Assembly (NCBI GenBank): GCA_002633005.1
Contig: NMRA01001094.1
Span: forward strand, 1 to 57,340
From: Phoronis australis
Taxonomy: Eukaryota > Phoronida > Phoronidae
Reading direction: 5' to 3'
DNA length: 57,340 nt
Below, piece after piece: positions 45,725 through 56,675 of the stretch. Each line of letters begins with the position of its first letter. Positions within the stretch are counted from its first letter, which is position 1. A model generated the notes under the pieces. It had not been told where the DNA came from and searched no databases. It was given only the letters and a program-made list of their open reading frames with translations. Both the position numbers and the translations under genes were made by a program.

Positions 45725-48136
45725 GTTCCCTATAGTTTTCTATCTACACATTATTATATTCGAGTATCTCCTGGGTGGTGTCTAATCAGTGTTTGTTCAT
45801 TTACCTTGGGGCTACAGTTGACTTAAAGTATTTGCTCACTGGATACCTGTTCATCGTCTCGTGTTTACTTGTTCGTGTCGTTACCATCTAACTGTGTCAC
45901 GCCACATCACCGTCACGCAATATCTTCATGCATGTACACGATAGCGAATTTGAAGGTTTTTACCTCATAATCTCAGGGTGAAAATAATACATGGATCTAC
46001 TGTACTGAAAGACTTGTTCAGACGGCAATCAATGTCAACAATTACATTTTCCACTGTCCGCTGCATTGAAGTGCCTTAATCGCATGCATAAGAGAAGATC
46101 AGAAACCGCTTTACCAGAATTTTTTGTTTGAAACATGTTTACAGTGACGATCGATAGTATTTGCTATCTGAATACTTGACTTCGCGATAGCAGGTTGTTT
46201 AAGATGCACCATGAGAGGGAACACACCGCGCCCAGGGACTATATATGTGCTACATGTACGGCCAATGTACTGTAACCAGCATTGTGGAGGATTTATCACG
46301 ATTCGTGAAACATTTTCACATCCGTGAACCGTAACCCAACGCCCATAGTGACTCTCATATTCCATTTTGGGCTGTGGTGAATCATGATACTCGTGAGAAT
46401 TCGAGAAGGAGGGCGAGAATTGGGACTGAACTAACAAACCACTTAACCGTGTCATTCACACATCGATTATCTTTTAGTCTATTTTTTTGTACCTTGACAC
46501 TATTAGCCGTCCTAATTTTGATTCATATCTTCGTCTATCTCTATCTTCAGTATTTTTATATTTACTGTGGTCTATCCTAATGATTTTGATAAATCAATTA
46601 ACGAACGAAATAATAATTGGGGATCGGGGGCTGTTGTGAACTGTGACTTAGAAAAAATGCCACAGTGAAGCGCGGAATCGATGACAACGTCACATCCCAG
46701 TTTGAAACCTCACTTGATCCCTCCTCCTCCCATAACTAGACTTGTCAACGAGCGTTCATTTTTTGAGACAGTCTAAAAGTAGATTGTTACATGGGTCTAT
46801 TAGGGAGTGGAAAATCTCATATAAAACATGAAATATACAGTGAAATATATACACGGGTAAATAAAATACTTGCACATGAAATTACGCTGCAGTGTCTCCC
46901 GACTTATTGTCATCAAAGTCGTCGTGTGAACTGAGCAAACAATAAGAAGAGCTAACTGACACGAATTACACGGTATAAACAATATCAAGAAAAATATAAC
47001 AAAATGTGAAAATTTGCAATCATAATATACTGCAAAGATGCGCGGAAAAATATAATCATCTTCACCATTTAAAACAGTAGTGCCATGGCGGTTAAAAACT
47101 TTGTTTTTACTTTAGTTTTCAAAATGGGAGAGACTGATTGGTCTGCATAATGTGTTATGGTTAAGTTATTTGACAGTTTAGTCTTAGTTACACGAAGGTG
47201 TTGTACCTTTGGCTACCGTCGGGTAGAATGGAAACCAAAGTGCTGGCTGGAACAAATGTTTAGGCTATGGAAGTACTGTATATGGACAGCAAGAAACTAT
47301 CCGATAGGCCACTATGTAGATGCATCACTCAGCAATCGGTAAACACTAATTGCCTTTTCCCACACGCTACCACAAGATATAAAAAGAATCACAAAAGTAC
47401 GGGCTTTTGGAGGTTGGCTCAGAATTCATAACAAAAGATGTATTCCTGCTAAGTGTAATTATAAGATGGTTCGTACGTGTATACAGTGTACATGTACGTT
47501 GAGGAGGCTCTGGTAGAACAGTGGCCATTCCTGGCTATACTGAATACGAGGTCCGCTAATGGACTCTTGGGATGTAGTCATTTGAACATCAGCATGACCC
47601 AAGTTCTCAACCCTGCAGCGCTGCACGTGAATTGAACCTGTGAAATTGACGGTAGAAGTTTTTCATCACGAAACTCGGGTATATTCTGTCAGCATTACAC
47701 GTGCAATAAACGGCTCATCCCGCGAGACTATAAACCTGTAACATGTTTCCTGTTTTGAATATATTTACGTTGAGTATTTGTGGATCAGACATAAAACTTC
47801 TTCGGCCACTCAGTTCGCAACGACTGATAGGAGGACCGAAATAAATAGAAGGGGGCTTCACGTGTAAGTCGATAAACAAGTGACTCATGTGCATGAAACA
47901 AATTGAATAAAACAGGTATTGAACCGCTATTTCGCGTGGCCATCAGTTAAAAAAGTGCCGTGAGATTCCTTTGAATTCTACATACCTGTCTAGTTTAAAA
48001 TGCTTGGCAAGTGACTGTCAGAAAACTCCTTCTCTTTCCCAGCTTCGGACACACGCTTCGACCTAATTCGCTCTTTAGCAGTGTATTTAGTGATATAGAT
48101 TGTTTGCCGGTATTCATTCGTCCTCTAATATGCACA
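45725..48136. other. Spacer between divergent genes; no gene called
   Basis: A minus-strand frame at 46111-46455 (RWVTVHGCENVSRIVINPPQ) stays open for 345 bases but has no motif. It could be 5' UTR of the minus gene. A plus frame at 47157-47342 is unsupported. Confidence 0.3.
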
Positions 48137-48301
48137 ATGGGTTACAATACTAAACGTCCACCTATGAAAACAGAGACGTTTGGCGGAATAATGGCAACAT
48201 TCACGGTGTCGAGCCTTGACAACCATTATGGCGTCCCCCGTATGACCCCAGAGGTCGTTGCTAGGAATTATATGTTCAACAGTGAATTAAATTTGTTGTA
48301 A
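48137..48301 (+). CDS. Putative first exon of a plus-strand gene
   Basis: ATG in a CACAATGGG context opens MGYNTKRPPMKTETFGGIMA, then TFTVSSLDNHYGVPRMTPEV and VARNYMFNSELNLL to TAA. The composition (Asn, Tyr, Pro, Met) is like the divergent minus gene, and the frame is protein-like from the ATG on. Possible donors (GAG|GTCGTT, ACG|GTGTCG, TTGTT|GTAATA) are weak, so the exon end is uncertain. It could also be a complete 54-residue protein. Confidence 0.35.
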   Translation: MGYNTKRPPMKTETFGGIMATFTVSSLDNHYGVPRMTPEVVARNYMFNSELNLL

Positions 48302-51300
48302 TATTTGTTTTGTTGGCACTAAGCGATAGCGTAACTAAAATCGATGATCCCTTTTTTGAAAAGGCAGCGGATTTTTCTCACCTTAGCCAATGAATATTAC
48401 GGTTTGAAACAGACAGGGGTTAGATTTAGTCGCGAATAATTTGTTAACGGGAGAATAATGGTAGACAAGTACAATCGAAGTGTGAACTGCATACTCTTGT
48501 ATGAGTGTCACTCACGTGCCTCTACAAGCCAGTCAGTTTAAGGGGCTGTGGACAATGAAATTTATGTTTTGGATAGATCTTGGATATCCGAACAAATTTT
48601 AAAATCACTCGATTGGGCTTTTTTCATTTTTCGTTCTAAAAAATGCCCAAACGTTGCGTGTTCGACGGTTTTTAAACGAATGTCTTTGTATCTTCGTTAC
48701 ATTTAAAATGGTTTCAAGAAAGATAATTAATGGGTATCAACATTTTAGGGACCTTAATGCTGTCTGACATATCCATATCACTATTTCACCCGTTGAACGT
48801 TCATAACTGGCAAGTGATGACATAATTGTCTGGTGCCAAAACTCAAAATGATTGACGACCTTAGAGACAATTTTCAGGCTGACATGAACAATTCATGTGA
48901 TTTTTAATAAAAAAATTCCGATTTGTGCGATATTTCAAGGCAATTTAGCTTTGATTTATAAAAAAATCTTTTGAATTAAGGGTCCTAGACTGTGTGAAGC
49001 GGTCGAACAAAAAATATTCTTTTCACTTTGAAGACAAAAGCCTACATCACAGGAAAGGCATAAATTTCTGAAATACAAAAATGAAAAAATATCAAAAATG
49101 CGTGGTGCACTCAAAAGTTATCGCTGTTTATGCGTCAAATTTTGACTTTATTTCGGTCGGTCGGCCATCTTGCGATGTCAGCAGCATAAATTACGGAGTG
49201 CTTTTCACGAATAGGTTAGCAGTAAAATTTAGTAGCACATGCATTTACTAATCATTGTGTACAATGCGAGAGTTAACAGCAGAAATTAATCACGCAGTTG
49301 TAACATATTGAATTGAATGGTTAAAATGCTCTCAATTCACGATGGACAACATGGCGACTTTTTTAACAGAAAGGCATGTTCAAGTGGCTACATCGGTGAA
49401 GATTTGATTACCAATACATTTGCAAACGCACTGCTACAAAAAGCAGTTTTGTACATTTGCTCGGTGCTTGTGCCATAAATTTTTTTGACATAACTGTTAT
49501 GAATCTTTTATTTATTTCAATGTAAGTTGCCCATTCAATTGACCTTGCATTCTGCTAAATTCTGTTGAAATTGCTCTGAAATATTTTTTTTTTAAATTCA
49601 ACTTCTCTTCAATGCACGATTATCTTTCACAACAAGACACATATTTTTTCTAAATTCTATGCACAAAATGCGCTTTTGATTTTTGTTTTGTAACTAGTTA
49701 CTTTCTACTTCAAGATATAGCAAAGCAACAAAATGTGAAAAATCTTACTTAATTTACAGAAATGGGTTATATTTGGATTATGAAGAGTGAAGCTTACTCC
49801 AATCCTTCTGTGTGATATCTTCATATTATTTATTATAATGCTTAGTCAATTTCTAGTTTAAGGACAAAAACTTTTATGGTTATCAGTCGCCATGGTAACA
49901 ATTATGCATGTCTACTTTCATACTTAACGTGAGCTTGGTTCACCCTGTATTTTGCTGAACATTTCCAAGGTACAGTCTAAGTTACTTACTGTGACAAAAG
50001 GCTCTTAGGATCATTTTAATTTGCGTACTAATTTGTAACGAGATCGCTTTGCTAGGTGTAAGCTTTAGCTACAATGAAAATTTTTAAACCCGTGCGTCCA
50101 AAATTTTTAAGAAATATCATTTTTATCTCTCGAGGTGTGTCACAACAAGTGACAAAATCAGCTTTGGGAGAAATCGGTTAAAGATTAACATTCTGTATAA
50201 ATGACAAAATTCAGATTAGAGTGACTTTTTATGTTTTATGTAATGGTTATCAGGTCATAAGGTGGACCTTGCCAGGACACCAGTTAGCAGCTGACGGAGA
50301 GAGGGAGGCACAGGTTTTACGCATGATCGGTTTCCAAAGTGCTAAGACTCATTCGAAAACATGCATGTTCAATAATATAAGTTTTTGGCTAAATTAGAAG
50401 TAAGATGTGGAAAATAAAATCGACGCTAGAATGCAGCATGTAAACGACGTTTCGATATTAATCAAAAGTCATCCTCAGGTACAATAGTAGACAGAAATCC
50501 CTATATTGTAACAGAATTAGATTAATATTGAAATGTCGTTCTCAAACATGCATGTGTCATCTTTTCCTCGATGGAAACTTCATGGCCAAATTTCATGAAA
50601 TTTCACCAAATAAATCTAGTTCTAGAAATTGCCACCAGAGAGCCAGCAGTAGCCAAAGAATGAAAAATTGACGGCGACTGATTTGATTACCATAGAAACT
50701 TATTTGCAAAAATTAATGAAGCGTCTTTATGAGGTTTATGAGATACAGTTGCATACTGCCCGAAGTCAAGCACCGTAAAATACAAGATGGTATGTCTTTT
50801 TATCGGTTGTTGCTTGAAAACAAACAAAAAGCCCATATTTTATTTTTTTTTATTTTCTTAATCAGAAACTGATGAAAAATATCATTGGAAATCACCAACA
50901 TCCCGCAAACTGGCCCCAGAGCACCTCAAAAAACACATAATTGGGCAAAATTTACCGAATCTTGTCAATCCATTGACGGTTAACGGAAAACCTTTTGAAA
51001 ATTCATAGACTATCTTCTGATGGAGAGATTCAATGTCCACATCAACGTTATAAATATTTTCATTTCCCGTTTTTAAGCCGTTTTAAAACAATTTCACTAA
51101 CTGAAACTTCTTGCACCAAAAATGGACTATTTCGGGCCAAAATATTCATGATGCTCTAGATTAAAAATAATGGCCGGAAAAATTTCGAACAAGCATTTTC
51201 AACATATCCCACCAGGATGTACACCCAATTTTTTAAGATCTGAGTCGGTGACCCTAGAGTTGACCTTTCGGTGCTCTCGCGGAATGATAGTTATACACGG

Positions 51301-51334
51301 AACCATTTTCTAGCATTCCAATGTAAAATTGCAG
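48302..51334. other. 3 kb open-frame desert
   Basis: No open frame of note on either strand. AT-rich, with frequent stops. It probably belongs to an intron of the plus-strand gene. No repeat family recognised. Confidence 0.4.
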
Positions 51335-51410
51335 AGTTATAACTTTAAAACGGAACCCGTTCGCAGAGGGGAAAAGCCACCCTTTCTTTCGTGGGGCTGC
51401 ACATCGGAAG
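51335..51410 (+). CDS. Plus-strand gene, internal exon
   Basis: Acceptor AATGTAAAATTGCAG and donor ATCGGAAG|GTAAACAT. Phase 0 in, phase 1 out, 25 whole codons. Reads SYNFKTEPVRRGEKPPFLSW, then GCTSE. Good splice sites and coding-like composition. The next exon (phase 1 in, phase 2 out before 53709) was not found. Confidence 0.5.
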
Positions 51411-52309
51411 GTAAACATTACTGGTGGGGGGAGGGAACAAACTGTTTCGACTTCTCCCTATCGCCATCATGTCCGACCCCTTGTCGCCAATCTCACATAC
51501 AACTCCTATTGGCGTGCGGATAAACTACGGGGAAGCAGACCATAAAAACGTGAGTACACAACATCTTTAAACATTATGTCACGAGAAGGGGCCTCATTTT
51601 AGTAGACCTGTCAAAGAAGTGACGACTTTAGGATTGAATTTTGACCTTAAGGAAGCATTCATTTTATGAAATTCTTATACTACCAAAATCATTATTTAAT
51701 TTAGGGGGTTGTAACGTAAGAAATTCCTCGCTCGGGCTGCGAAATACGGGGAGAGCATCTTGGCATTGGGCAGACGAAACATCGTCTAGGAAACTTTAGT
51801 TGCGTCTATTTCTGCGATTGAAAATTAGGTCTAATGTAAAGATTTACTTTGTTAGGGTAATGCTTTGAAGGTTCAGAGTGAAATGGTGAGGTTCTGGGTA
51901 ACTGGTACATTGCCGAAATCTCCAGTTGCTACCCAGTTTCTGAAGGCTGGGCACCCGCAACCGGGCGACAAATATGAACTGGCCAAATTTCATCAACCGA
52001 TGTCAAAATTTACTAAAAACAGTTCCTGATAGGGTTATTTCGAATTGATAAAATCACCTGGTGCTCTTTGGGTTTTGGAGATCGCGGTATTATAATAGAT
52101 TTTCCCGACTGTCCACCTTCATCTAAGGTTGCTAAAGCATTATCAATTTCATCTGTCAAAAATCGTCTATCGGAATCAAGTCATTTTCGTGGGTAGCATA
52201 CACAAATACATGTGCGTCAATCGAAAACAACGAACCCTCGCCAGTCTCTAGAATAAAACAACCTCGACCTGATAAAGCGTCGCTTGGCAACAGGAAAGGT
52301 AGAATACTG
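51411..52309. other. No gene seen
   Basis: Intron-like sequence between the exon and the antisense LINE fragment. Confidence 0.4.
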
Positions 52310-53376
52310 TAATATCAGCTGTAATACCTGTCACGGACAGGATCATTGGGGATATGCTGGTGCATTAATCCCCTCCCCAGACCATCCCCGTCACAGCAGA
52401 AGGCGCAGAACTCCAGGGCTGACGTTGCCTGTAAGCATTTGATTAGACAGCACTCGGGCACGGCCCTTCTTGTGACTCTTCGCAGCATGGCCATAAATAA
52501 TACCGGCTTCGAGCAGGCGGCTGCCATCATTGAACTCAGCCAGCTGGGATGCAGTCTGCTCGTGGTTGCGTTTGCGAGCCAGCAGCTTAACGTCAGCCGA
52601 ATATAAGTAGAGGGGTTGGTTGGTGGTGCATGAGCCAGCGAGGTAATCTGCACGCTCATTAATCAAGACACCGGCGTGGCCAGGTACGAAAGACCAGATC
52701 ACCACATGATGAGGGTGGCGTGATCGGAAGACACCCCAGTTGGCTGGGAGGTTTCCAGATTGAACTTTCATCAACACTGCCATGGAATCGGTGGCAAAGA
52801 TAATGGTGTGATTCTCCAGGTCTAGGAGTGACAGCTTGGTTAGGGCTCGTTGTATAGCCTCAAACTCCATCCGCGTACTGCTTGTGGATATATGGTGGCA
52901 GCCACTACCTTCCGCAATGACGTTGTTAGCACAGCGTATTTGATAGCCCCATCCCGCACGATTAGTTTTACCATCGAAGAATCCATCAGTTGCTACAATG
53001 ATGGCATTAATACCGCCAAGATCACGCCATTGCTGACGGCACAATGCTTGGGCTACTCCAGGAGGCCATTCCCAAGCTTCCCTGTTGAAAGCAATGATGA
53101 CATTCGGTTCCTCACCAAGTTCTTGTACTGGCAGCCAAGCAGCAACTTGCGCGATCATGTGTTCGCCGATGAGACCCATGGTTGCGTTAACAGCAGCGAC
53201 AGTCCACGAGCACCTGCTAAGTCTTTGATGGGAGGCATTGCGAAAAGGTCTAGGACGAAGTCCATAAGTTTCTGTTGCAGGGACGGAGTTCACGCACCTT
53301 TCAAGTGCAGTCTTCACTTGACTGTGAAAGGTAGAAATAGCACGCTTTCTAAGTTCTATGCAAGTAGTAGAATTAT
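52310..53376 (-). pseudogene. LINE fragment with complete RNase H domain (I/R1-type ORF2 C-terminus)
   Basis: A long minus-strand frame with no early Met reads LRKRAISTFHSQVKTALERC, then IVATDGFFDGKTNRAGWGY, RMEFEAIQRAL, IIFATDSMAVL and VPGHAGVLINERADYLAG. These hold the four RNase H carboxylates (D of ATDG, E of MEFEA, D of ATDS, D of ERAD) in the right order and spacing. A tail HKKGRARVLSNQMLTG follows, then a frameshift near 52400 into a Cys-containing end. The RT half is absent, so it is a truncated, dead insertion. It sits antisense in the plus-strand gene. RNase H is found in I-group LINEs. Confidence 0.85.
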
Positions 53377-53708
53377 TCCTTTAAATATGAAATGCACAGT
53401 ACAGGACATTTCAACAGACATGTCCGGGATACAATAGAACACTTCTACCAGTGCATTTGGAAGTAACAGATATACCTTCGGGCGTACCAATACCCAAACT
53501 GCACAAGTTGGCGCGCCAATAGAAAACAAGAGAGACGTATGAATGCCCACAGCAGGCAGTGTGTTGGTGAAAAATTTCTTTGGCCAGTCTTTTTTCTTCG
53601 TTCTCTATGAAACTTTGAAACGTTTTAATATGGAAGCTATTTTTCCACATCCATCCCCTGTCCTTATATTCGTCCAATGGGCACCTCTAATGATTTACTT
53701 GTGGGCAG

Positions 53709-53937
53709 AAAACGCGTGTATAGAATAAACAGAGAATATCTGAAGGCTTGCGTGCAGATAACTGTGGTGAAACCGAGAGAGTACGGTACACAGCAACCCA
53801 AAGTGGGCACGGGTCTCCTACCCCAGGAATCTATTCCTGCCCAACGTGATATCTGGAACTCAGTTGTTGCCCGTTATGGATTATCCATTAACTTCCGTTA
53901 CAACAAGAAACTCGATTACCAGTACATGTACTCTTAA
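53709..53937 (+). CDS. Plus-strand gene, putative terminal exon
   Basis: After the acceptor GATTTACTTGTGGGCAG the frame reads KRVYRINREYLKACVQITVV, then KPREYGTQQPKVGTGLLPQE, SIPAQRDIWNSVVARYGLSI and NFRYNKKLDYQYMYS to TAA. Phase 2 in. The strongly protein-like, Tyr/Asn/Gln-rich end (YNKKLDYQYMYS) is reminiscent of microtubule-inner proteins, but the family is not identified. An in-frame ATG at 53677 would be an alternative start. Confidence 0.55.
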
Positions 53938-54232
53938 CATCCTCATCCGTTAGACATGAACACTGTGCATGGTCATAAAAATGACACCCCGCAATCTGGT
54001 CGACAAATGCAAGTTTCCTACGAAAAACTATATCGTCACCAATGTGTTCTTCAACTAATACTATTCTTGTAACTCGTTTGTAAGAAGTATCGATAATTTT
54101 GTCGATATAAAAACATCGTAAACATTGTCTTTAAACACTACGTAATGGTCTTCAAGCTCTCCTAACTCAATCACCCCTTCCTAAATGTTTATGCTCCAAC
54201 ATGTTTCCCTGTAGGCCTATTTCTTTTCTCAA

Positions 54233-54385
54233 ATGGCCACCGCACCCAGCCCTATACCCATGTCGGACATGGTTTCACAGACAGTGACGCCTGAAAATGT
54301 ACTCTGCCCCTTCGTACGGCCTGGTAGTGTCGTGGAAAGGACTGCTCTGAGCTGCCTCCCCCCTCCTCCTCGGCTTATTACTTGA
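54233..54385 (+). other. Short open frame, 50 codons
   Basis: ATG GCC ACC GCA opens MATAPSPIPMSDMVSQTVTP, then ENVLCPFVRPGSVVERTALS, a Pro-rich end and TGA. Good start context after a pyrimidine tract, but no homology or splice partner is known. Possibly 3' UTR chance. Confidence 0.2.
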
Positions 54386-54398
54386 AATACAGAGTAGA

Positions 54399-54515
54399 GT
54401 TCAGTAACGACATAGGGCCTCCCTGAAATCTATCCAAAATCATTTGAAATACATGGCATTATCTCACGTAATCTCGCGACGTCTTTTTTAGCGAGGTCCT
54501 AGCGTTAATGAAATG
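54399..54515 (-). mobile_element. MITE, copy 3 (reverse orientation)
   Basis: The reverse complement begins TTCATTAACGCTAGGACCTC, continues through CGCGAGATTACGTGAGATAA, and ends GTCGTTACTGAACT. It is aligned with copies 1 and 2 but more diverged and about 25 bp shorter. Confidence 0.75.
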
Positions 54516-55293
54516 TGCCAGGACTTGATAAGCATGGGCAGATCTTGGCTGGTAAAAGTGCAATAACGCCACCGTCGAATTCAGAATAAAAAACGATAAC
54601 AAGACAAATTACTATGGTTACTATTAAGCAATTGTTACGAAACTTTCTACAGGATCAGACTGCGATTACTATATACGTAATGTGTAAAGAATGGAAAATA
54701 TTTTAAGCTGTTGAGTTTAAAAGACTGTGTTGAATATCAAGTCTGTGCCTGGTGACTTCGTTAGTACGGTAAAAATACGCTACATAGGTGCAATGAGCTA
54801 TTATACAGTATAGAGAGACGACACGTCTATAGGCTACTCGCATGATGAACGCTATGTAAACAAAAGCACGGTGGTCTTATGGAAGCCGGGGAATTTTCAG
54901 AATAAAATTTGGCTACTAACGAGGCAACATAAAGCAATGTAAATCTGTGACCCACGCATGCTTAAACGGTCAAATAAGCCATGATTGCAAAGAAAATATT
55001 CCTAATGCTTTTGGCTGAAATTTAGTCCGTGGGCCAGATCTCATAGCGTTCATCCTTGTGAGTACTTTGGGGAGGCAACCTAGTTTTTTCTATGTGGCTA
55101 GGAAAGATACCTATAAATCAAATTCCAAAAAGTTCCCACGTCTACACTTGCACATTTTTTAAAAAAATGTGTTTTTGTTGCACAAAATATTATGCACATT
55201 CCTGCCACTTGGTGGCGCTTTTCTACTGAATTGACCAATCAGAAAGCCAGATTGTATTGTTGTGCTTAGTTACTTCAATATGGCTGCTCCCAT
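54516..55293. other. No gene seen
   Basis: AT-rich spacer. TTCAATATGGCTGCTCC at 55275-55291 contains a YY1-like AATATGGCTGC core. Confidence 0.4.
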
Positions 55294-55302
55294 GGACGTG
55301 TG
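55294..55302. repeat. Target site duplication, left copy (GGACGTGTG)
   Basis: Identical to 55580-55588; the two copies bracket the 277-bp element exactly. Confidence 0.88.
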
Positions 55303-55579
55303 TAGGCAATGACCATCGCCTCTGTTGGCCCGAACCAGAGGCGATGTAGAGGCTATAGGCGCTCTGTACGCCGGAAGCTTTTCGGCGAATTATGCCTCGC
55401 ACCGACTAAACCATCAAAGTCACGTTGTTATAAATACCTTTTGCGCATAGAGGAACACCTTAGGAGGTTGTCGATGTGATTAATTCCTTCCAACTCGAAC
55501 AAATACTCCCGTTATGAAACTTTTTCTTCGAGCAGTCCCTATTTCAGTTCAGGCCAACAGAGGCGATGGTCATTGCCTA
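55303..55579. mobile_element. 277-bp MITE with 28-bp perfect TIRs and 9-bp target duplication
   Basis: The left terminus (55303-55330) starts TAGGCAATGACCATCGCC, and the right (55552-55579) is its exact reverse complement ending GGTCATTGCCTA. GGACGTGTG flanks both sides (55294-55302 and 55580-55588). A 9-bp duplication with longish TIRs is the usual product of Mutator-like transposases. Perfect termini and duplication mean a recent insertion. No coding capacity. Confidence 0.9.
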
Positions 55580-55588
55580 GGACGTGTG
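55580..55588. repeat. Target site duplication, right copy (GGACGTGTG)
   Basis: Identical to 55294-55302. Confidence 0.88.
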
Positions 55589-56184
55589 ATGCCTGTATAA
55601 TTCAAGGTTTATCAAACAGCACAAAATTGTGATGCCACAGCCTGAAGAAGCTTAGAGAAGCTTCCTGACTAAAGGTGATGGACTGTGGAGCTTTGTAGAT
55701 CAGAAGATCAAAAAGAAGAAGAGGTGTCACAAACGTTTGTGCAGTAAACAGTTGCATGTCCTGGTATAGCCTATACAGTATTAGTATACTGCTGTAGAAG
55801 ACCAAGTGTCAGACCAAAAATGGAAAGGACATAGAAAGGCATAGCAACGTTTCAAGACACCAGCAGTAGTACTAAAGCTGAAGTTTCTGAAATTGATACA
55901 AATGTTACCCAAGATTTCCCAAGAAAATCAATTATACTTCCAAAATCTGAAACACCCAATTAACCTGAACAAGACAGGAACATTCTGAAACATGAGTGCA
56001 TCATTTGTTAGCAGGAAAAGTACATTATGGACCACATTTCAAGAAAGAGAAAGAAGTAAGAACTATATAGCTTTGAAAAACAGTGCTTCTGAAAGGTACA
56101 TCTTGGTGTTTTCCAAATGTGTTTCAGCATTATCACCAGTTGTTCTTTAACTTGTTTAGCCTCTTGGCTGCCTAGGCCTTAGAC
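55589..56184. other. No gene seen
   Basis: A minus-strand frame at 55602-55805 has no motif. Spacer between two related MITEs. Confidence 0.4.
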
Positions 56185-56405
56185 AATACCGCTGACTAAG
56201 TAGAGACGGTGATCATACCATAGGTACTCCATATGCCGTATGCTGTTCGGCAAATTGTGCAAAGTCACACTGGTTAAAACATAACTTTAGAAGTACCGCG
56301 TAGAGAGATGCCTCTGAGGAGGCCGTTAATGTTTTCATTTGTTCCCAGTTTAAACAAATACTCTTGCAATAATGTTTTTCGAACACTCCCTTGTTCAGTT
56401 GCCAC
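56185..56405 (+). mobile_element. Diverged relative of the 55303 MITE
   Basis: Colinear matches to 55355-55555: TGTTCGGCAAATTGTGC (TTTTCGGCGAATTATGC there), AAAGTCACACTGGTTA, CAGTTTAAACAAATACTC, TTTTTCGAACACTCCC and TTGTTCAGTTGCC. Perhaps 70 percent similar. Termini decayed. Confidence 0.65.
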
Positions 56406-56675
56406 ATCGACTCTGCTTGGGCCAAGATATAATCATATGGCGTTATACTGTGGGAGAAGGTTAAATGGAGTAGGTGGTTGCAACCAACATGCCCAAGTGG
56501 CCGTCATCCCCTGCCATAGTCCTGAGATATTGGGAACCTCTTCCCAGTTTTTTTGTAAACATTAAATACTTAGGTAGCTGTAATGGTAATTACGCCTAAG
56601 TGGGCAGCGTCCACGTCGTAATTTGAGGACGGTGGAAGCCACTGTCCATTTCGTCAAACGTTGATTACCTTAAGT
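56406..56675. other. No gene seen
   Basis: Short spacer; no open frame or repeat recognised. Confidence 0.4.

Noticed and set aside
52346-52606. Plus-strand frames at 52346-52606 and 52850-53437
   Set aside because: Antisense shadows of the LINE RNase H coding strand.
53411-53515. Possible plus exon TCPGYNRTLLPVHLEVTDIP
   Set aside because: Ends at TAG without a donor, and its phase fits neither neighbour of the plus-strand gene.
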